Position numbers and translations under genes: made by a program. Source: Lepiota brunneoincarnata (Eukaryota; Basidiomycota; Agaricomycetes; Agaricales; Agaricaceae). From it: a stretch of 64,000 bases of DNA. The stretch is from the NCBI GenBank assembly GCA_023014365.1, contig JAEBUN010000066.1, positions 1 to 64,000 of the forward strand. The letters are read 5' to 3'. This document shows, piece by piece, positions 58,111 through 64,000 of the stretch. The stretch's first letter is position 1. Every line of letters starts with the position of its first letter. Below the pieces are notes generated by a model, which searched no databases, was not told where the DNA came from, and saw only the letters and a list, made by a program, of their open reading frames with translations.

Positions 58111-60236
58111 CATGCCTTCAAGGCATGGAGGTTTTACAATCCTGTGACTAAACAAGTTGTGATCTCAGAGAGAGCTGACTTTGACAAATGGCACTTCCCT
58201 GGACTGTCTAGTGTGCAGATGACTGCACCATGTCCACTGGCTGTCCCATCTGCTCTGTCTAACTTCCCCTCACATTCCAACTCCAATCCAGGATTTACCC
58301 CTCCACCAACTGCACCAACTCTATTACCACCCACCTCTCCACATTCTAAGGGAGTACCACCTCTTGACAATGAGGGGGTGTCTCCAGTCATTCCATCCAT
58401 TCCTATTCATCCTCTTCAAGATGTACCACTTCCTGCTCCACCTCTTATCATTCCTCCTGTCCCTGTGCCTCCTCTTGATGTTGCACCACCTCCTGTACCA
58501 CCATCACTCCCAACTGCTCCATGACGCTCTGCATGTGTGAGATGGTCACCTGGTGAGTGGTGGAAGGTCAGAGATCCTCCACCTCCTGTCCCTGACAGTG
58601 ATGATGAGGAGGAAGCTGATCTAGCTATTGAGGATGGCTTTCAAGATGTTGAGTTTGCTGGCAACACAGAGGACCCAGGCTTCTGTACCATCAAGGCTGC
58701 AATGTCTGCACCTGATGGGACTCAATGGTGAGGTGCCTGCAATGACGAGATGATGTCTTTGATGGGTAACAACACTTGGCAAATCGTTGAGCTCCCTCCT
58801 GGCAAGACAGCTATCAACTCAGGTTGGGTGTTCCGAGTCAAGCTCAAGGCTGATGGCTCCATGGAGCACTACAAGGCTAGGTTGGTTGCAAAAGGGTACT
58901 CTCAATGCCCTGGATTTGACTACACTGAAGTCTTTGCTCCCACATATCGCCCTGCATCCCTACGCCTCATTCTGGCCTTGGCAGCCAAAGAAGGCTATTC
59001 ACTTCATTCTGTCGACATTTCATCTGCCTTCACTTATGGGGACTTGGATGAAGAGATCTACATGCGCCAACCTGAAGGCTACCATGAGGGAGGTCCTAAC
59101 CATGTTTGCAAGCTCACCAAGTCACTCTATGGCCTCAAACAGGCTGCTAGACAGTGGAACAAGAAGCTACATGACATCTTTAGCTCTCTGGACTACACCA
59201 AGCTCAAGTCAGACAACTCTGTGTATGTTTACAGTAAGGTGACGTTTGTGTTATTGTTCCCATCTTCATTGATGACATCACACTTGTGTCCAAGAACAAT
59301 CAAGCCATGGACAGAACAGTAGCTGAGCTGTTGAAACACTTCAAACTCCATGATCTTGGTCTCACCTCCTTTCTTCTCAACATCCAGATCACTCAGGACA
59401 TCCCCAACTGCACCATCTCCCTTTCCCAATCACACTAAATTGATTCTATGCTCAAACAGTTTGGTATGGATGACTGCAATCCTGTGAAGACTCCTATGAG
59501 TCCAGGAATTGACTTAGCCAATATTACAATCTCCCCTGCAGAACAAGACCAGATGCGCTCTATTCCCTATCTCAGTGCTGTGGGTGCACTCCAGTACTTG
59601 GCCACCATGACTCGTCCCGACATTGCATTTGCTGTTGCTTATCTGGGGTGGTTTAATCACAATCCTAGCCTCCAGCACTGGGCAGCTGTCAAACACCTCT
59701 TCCATTACCTCAAAGGCACTGCTGACTACAAGCTAGTCTACAAAGGAAATGATGATGACAGGTTGTTTATAACCTACTCAGATGCCTCTCATGGTGATTG
59801 CAAGGAGACAGGACAAGCGACAGGTGGATATGTAACTCTGGTGTGTGGTGGTGCTGTAGGATGGTCCTCAAAGCATCAGGGATTGGTAACACTGTCTACT
59901 ACTGAAGCTGAGTATGTTGCAGCAGTTGAAGCAGGCAAGGAGATCGTGTGGATGCGCAACATTGTCTCGGAGATTGGACACATCATTCCCTTCCCTTCGA
60001 CACTCTATGTTGACAACAAGTCAGGAATACAGGTTGCAAAGAATCCAGAACACCACAGACAAATGAAGCACCTAGACCTTCAACTTTACTGGCTCCGTGA
60101 TGCAGTGGAAGCAAGAATGATTGAACCAGTGCATGTACCAACCACTGAGCAGTTAGCTGACATCCTCACCAAGCCTGTGCCAGTGTCGATTGTGGAATCC
60201 ACAGTACCTCTTCTAGGTCTGCAACAATCTGTCTGA
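58110..60236 (+). pseudogene. Copia pol remnant: RT and RNase H
   Basis: Post-integrase Pro-rich linker, then RT (NNTWQIVELPPGKTAINSGW, YKARLVAKGYSQCPGFDYTE, SVDISSAF, MRQPEGY, FIDDITLVSKN) and RNase H (MTRPDIAFAVAYL, TYSDASHGDCKETG, STTEAEYVAAVEAGKEIVWM, VDNKSGIQVAKNP, QLADILTKPVPVS). Stops: TAP*RSA, TQW*GACNDE, QSH*ID, plus a frame change near 59240. The 59448-60236 segment is open for 262 codons. Confidence 0.9.
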
Positions 60237-60266
60237 TGCAGTAGGACTTGTCAGATCAAGGGGGTG

Positions 60267-60635
60267 TGTTAGGAGTGCCCTGTGACATGCCAGGATGTGC
60301 TATGTGCACTCCTGTGGTGAGCAGTGTGCACTTGTCTCATTGTGCTCTGAACAGTCCCACTTGTTTGTTGTTGTGTTTGTGGACTTGTAGATAGGCCTGG
60401 ACGCTTTTGGTAGCTAGTCATGTGATCTAGACATGGACTTGCACCTGTGGATGCTTTTGGGACTTCCAGTCTCTCACAGCTGTCCACAGGTGAGTAGTTA
60501 GTTCTATCTCCACTCCAGTCTCTCACAGCTGTCCACAGCTTGTTCCTTTCGTTTCTAGTCATTCCCTTCATGTAATACACTTGTTCCTTTGCTGTTAGGA
60601 CTCCTTACCAGTCCCCCAACGCTCCTGCTTCAACA
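60267..60635 (+). repeat. Copia 3' LTR, about 369 bp
   Basis: Preceded by the purine-rich tract atcaagggggtg. TG...CA ends inferred; no second copy in the window. Contains an internal near-repeat of ccagtctctcacagctgtcc (about 60467 and 60517). Confidence 0.6.
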
Positions 60636-63389
60636 TTGTTATCTTAACAATCACACCATCAAAAATGCATACCCAATCCCCATGATTTTCTCTATCATGG
60701 ATAAACTCAAAGGAGCTAAGTATTTCACTAAGCTCAATGTCCACCTAGGATACAATAACATCAGAATCAAAGATGGCGATCAATGGAAAGCAGCGTTCAA
60801 GACTCCTATGGGTCTTTTTGAACCAACTGTAATGTTTTTTGGACTTTGCAACAATCCTGCAACATTCCAACACATGATGGACATGTTATTCTCTGAAATG
60901 ATGGAGAAAGGAGGAATCATCATCTATATGGATGGTATCCTAATTTATGGTAAAACCCAAGAGGAAACCAATCAACTTACAGAAAAAGTACTGCAAATCC
61001 TGCAGGAAAACAATCTCTACCTCAAAACAGAGAAATGTGAGTTCAACAAACAATGACTTGAATACCTTGGCATGATCATCATGCCAGACAAAATCAAAAT
61101 GGACCCTGGAAAACTCAAGGGAGTAGAAGACTGGCCAGTGCCAAAAATGGTCCAACACATTCAGAAATTCATCAGATTCTGCAACTTCTACCAGAAGTTT
61201 ATCCACAGCTACTCCCATCATACTAAACCCCTTAACCAACTCCTATCCAAATCAACCAAATTTGAATGGAAAGAAGAACAAAAAAAAGTGTTTGAAACAC
61301 TCAAAAACGAATTCTTAAAAGAACCAGTACTCCTCATGCCTGACTTCACAAAACCCCTCGAAATAGAAGCCAATGCTTCCAAATTTGCATCAGGAGCTGT
61401 CCTATACCAACACAACATCAATGGAATACAGAAACCCATACCATTCTATTCAAAGACATTCAGACCAGCAGAACACAACTACGACATCTATGACAGGGAA
61501 CTCCTTGCTATTATCCAAGCCCTCAAAGAATGGCGCCACTACCTCCTTGGCAGCACCCATACCGTCTGTATCAGAATGGATCACCAAAACCTCACATACT
61601 GGCATAAACCCCAGAAAATCAACCACTGACAAGCACGATGGGTCCAGACCCTCACCGACTACAACTTCAAATTAGAACACATCCCAGGATCCAAGATTCC
61701 TGCACCAGATGCTCTATCAAGATGTCCAGACCACATCCCTGATGAGGATAACAATAACAAAGATGTCACCATGCTTCCAGACAACCTCTTTGTCACTGCA
61801 GCCAACTTAGAAGATCAAAACATGATCACAGTACTCCCAGAACACCTCTTTATTGCCACTGTCAATATGGAACTTCAAGAAAGAATCATGGAATCACCCA
61901 AGTATGATGCTAGAACCACCAAAGCATTCAAACTCCTCAAAGAATCACACCCTAATGCCACTGATAAAGACTTCAGAACAATCCCAACCCCAAACAGTCC
62001 ACTCCTCATGTTCCAAGAATGTGTCATCATTCCAGAAGACCTCCAACTCAGACACAATGTCATCGCAAGATACCATGACCACCCCACACATGGCCACCCT
62101 GGAGAACAAGAAACATATCACCTCACCAAGAAAGAAGTGTATTGGCCAGGAATGTCAACGTTTATAAAGAATTACATCAAAGGCTGTCCAGAATGTCAAC
62201 AACACGAGATCATACAACATTCAGACCATGCCCCAATCCAACCAATCCAACCAGCATCTTCTTTACACCCATTCAGCCAGATCTCTTGGGATCTAATCAC
62301 TGGTCTCCCACCATCCATGGGAAACAATGCCATATTGTCCATGGTGGACCACAGCCTTACAAAGGGGGTAATTTTGATCCCTACATCAGAAAACACCACA
62401 GCCAACGATATCAGAAGACTTCTTATCAAAAAAGTATTCACAAGATATGGTCTTCCTGACAAAATCATATCAGACAGAGACCCTAGATTTGCCACTCAAT
62501 CCCTCAGGCAACTAGCAAAATGACTAAACATCAAACAAGCATTCTCTACCGCCTATCATCCACAAATAGATGGAATGACTGAATGATACAACCAAGAAAT
62601 AGAAACCTACCTATCCATATACTGCACTAGAAACCCTCACAAATGGTCAGAAACACTCCCAATCCTCAAATTCTCACACAACTCCAAAATGCATGCCAAG
62701 AAACAAAAATCCCCATTTGAACTCATCATGGGATACAACCCCCTGGCAATCCCCACCATCATGGAAGCATCAAACTTTCCATCAGTAGATGATCACATCA
62801 GACTTCTAGACGACGCCTGAAAAGAAGCACACACCACTCACCAAATAGCTGCCAATATTATGAAACAAAGAAGCAGAAGAACTGCCAAACCCCTTGAAAC
62901 ACTTCAGAAAGTATGGCTAGAAGCCAAAAACCTCAAACTTCCATTCCAATCATGAAAAATATCCCTAAAACAATTAGGACCATTCATCATCACAGAAGTC
63001 CTGTCACCAATGACATACAAACTCCAACTTCCAATCAAATGGAAGATACATCCAGTATTTCACCAAAACCTTCTCACCCCATTTAATGAAACAGAAGCAT
63101 ACAGATCTTACCCAGCACCACCACCACCTGACATCATCAATGATAAAGAAGAATATGAAATCAAAACCATCCTCAATCACTGCTGATATTGCAGAAAACT
63201 CCAATACTATGTCAAATGGAAAGGATACTCCCACACAGAGAATGAATGGATCACTGATGAAACACTCTGCACAAATGCTGAAGAATACTTAACTGAGTAT
63301 AAAGAAGCCCATGGAATTCCCCAGAAAGATCAGGAACCCACCAGAACCTACCAGAAACAACTTTGCTCCCACACCAAAACAACTTCAAA
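60636..63389 (+). pseudogene. Gypsy-2 pol (plus copy): RT to chromodomain
   Basis: RT ([29 protein letters not shown]: active YMDD changed to YMDG), RNase H (YDIYDRELLAIIQALKEWRH), HHCC finger (H in RYHDHPTHGHPG, CPECQQHE), integrase core (SWDLITGLPPSMG, SDRDPRFATQSL, TE*YNQEIETYL), integrase C-terminus and chromodomain (KLQYYVKWKGYSHTENEWIT). Stops at AK*LNIK, TE*YNQ, DDA*KEAH, QS*KIS and HC*YCRK are all TGA. Confidence 0.92.
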
Positions 63390-64000
63390 ATGCCCATGAA
63401 CCTTGACCTCACTCACCCCCAGACTACTCCCCCCTTCTCCACAACACCTTCCCCCACCTCCTCATCTTCCTCAATCATCATCACCAATGACCAGAACATT
63501 GAATATACAACACTTCAGACAACTCCCATTCCAGCCCCATCTCCCCACACCTCCTCTCACACCTTTGCCGCTGCCTATGCCTCTCTTAGAGATGAGACCC
63601 CCGACCCCAATACCACCCCAGAACCCACAGTTGCCCCAGCCGCCTCCCTTAGATTCCACTCAGCTGGAGTACAACTATCAAGATCAGATCACCCTTCTAA
63701 TGGAGATCTGCGTGAGGCTGCCACCAGCCAAACCTTTACTAATAAATTGGAACACTCTCCAATTTCAGAATATGACTGACAACTCTGGTCCAATTACACC
63801 CACCACGTACAACAGACTAAGGCTCTTGCTGCTGCATATGACACACAACGAGCCTGGGCAGAATCACTTGAGGAACTTCTCCAAACACGATCAGGCCTCA
63901 TGTCTGAGGTGTCAAAGAACATACCCAAACAAGATGAGATACATCCCTCGAAGCCCCCCACCACAACCATCTCCCCCACTACCATGACTACCCCTGCCCC
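63390..64000 (+). pseudogene. Gypsy-2 extra 3' ORF (plus copy), cut by window end
   Basis: MPMNLDLTHPQTTPPFSTTP, same start and position as the ORF at 50760-49471, with an extra ~58 bp (NIEYTTLQTTPIP) that keeps a different frame. The frame meets a TGA at 63777-63779 where the minus copy has CGA (50423-50425), then continues LWSNYTHHVQQTKA, AWAESLEELLQTRSG. Zinc knuckles would lie beyond the window. Confidence 0.75.

Larger units (their letters stand above)
58110..60635 (+). mobile_element. 5'-truncated Copia retrotransposon in Gypsy-2
   Basis: Contains the Copia-order 3' half (post-integrase, RT, RNase H) and a 3' LTR (60267-60635, TGTTAGGAGTGCC... to ...CTGCTTCAACA), then Gypsy-2 RT resumes at ttgttatcttaac. 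Copia gag, protease, integrase core and 5' LTR are absent, as is Gypsy-2 sequence from gag end to RT start. This implies insertion followed by a deletion spanning the left junction. Confidence 0.8.
55828..64000 (+). mobile_element. Gypsy-2, plus-strand copy, continues past window
   Basis: Same family as the minus copy, inserted head-on into its pol. 5' LTR 55828-56504, gag from 56876, a Copia segment replacing gag end to RT start (about 58110-60635), then RT to chromodomain, then the extra zinc-knuckle ORF cut by the window end. Confidence 0.88.

Noticed and set aside
38442..63400. Many in-frame TGA codons, possibly a recoded genetic code
   Set aside because: The host genes in the same window (malic enzyme, MARVEL, FAD oxidase, secreted protein) use TGA, TAG or TAA only as ends. 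The transposon TGAs sit at expected Arg, Trp or Gln, and one is CGA in the sister copy, so mutation explains them.

Overview
The window looks like nuclear DNA of a filamentous basidiomycete, probably an Agaricomycete with a repeat-rich genome. Evidence: protein genes are cut by many short (about 45-67 bp) GT-AG introns, the gene families are fungal (MARVEL-domain protein, berberine-bridge-type oxidase, small cysteine-containing secreted proteins), and the second half is filled with fungal-type Ty3/Gypsy, Copia, Tc1/mariner, PIF/Harbinger and LINE sequence. I cannot name the species from sequence alone.

Layout. 1-2.4 kb: the 5' two thirds of an NAD(P)-malic enzyme gene and a five-exon MARVEL-domain membrane protein gene, both on the minus strand. 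2.5-18.5 kb: a duplicated region. A roughly 1.1 kb unit R occurs five times in the same orientation, and a larger block (R plus flanking S, T, U segments) is duplicated in direct orientation about 6 kb apart (9.07-13.85 kb and 15.13-18.48 kb). Dead, stop-containing gene remains lie inside, together with datable insertions: a 346 bp solo LTR, a 614 bp TIR element and two ~180 bp solo-LTR-like elements. 18.8-20.9 kb: two paralogous small secreted protein genes in tandem, the first with a one-base frameshift. 21.4-23.4 kb: an eight-exon FAD-linked oxidase gene. 26.9-29.2 kb: a secreted protein with dibasic (Kex2-like) sites and an unrecognised two-exon gene. 29.2-31.8 kb: nearly empty, except for a relic of a second MARVEL gene.

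31.8-64 kb: an AT-rich nest of transposons whose boundaries are supported by target-site duplications. A PIF/Harbinger element (33,443-47,396) contains a Tc1/mariner element, a ~175 bp solo LTR and a complete 8.26 kb Gypsy element with identical-length 660 bp LTRs. That Gypsy element carries a CACTG-type MITE and another solo LTR. Next to it is a minus-strand Gypsy element of another family (Gypsy-2). Its LTR holds a second Tc1/mariner, its pol holds an ORF1-only LINE insertion, and it is interrupted by a plus-strand Gypsy-2 copy that runs off the window and contains a truncated Copia element.

Nearly all transposon genes are broken by single stop codons that fit C-to-T (or G-to-A) change, often at CpG. 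In one place the two Gypsy-2 copies show CGA and TGA at the same codon. The most unusual coding content is in the Gypsy elements: Gypsy-2 carries an extra ORF downstream of integrase/chromodomain with three CCHC zinc knuckles, and Gypsy-1 carries an antisense ORF near its 3' LTR encoding a coiled-coil, acidic, cysteine-motif protein.
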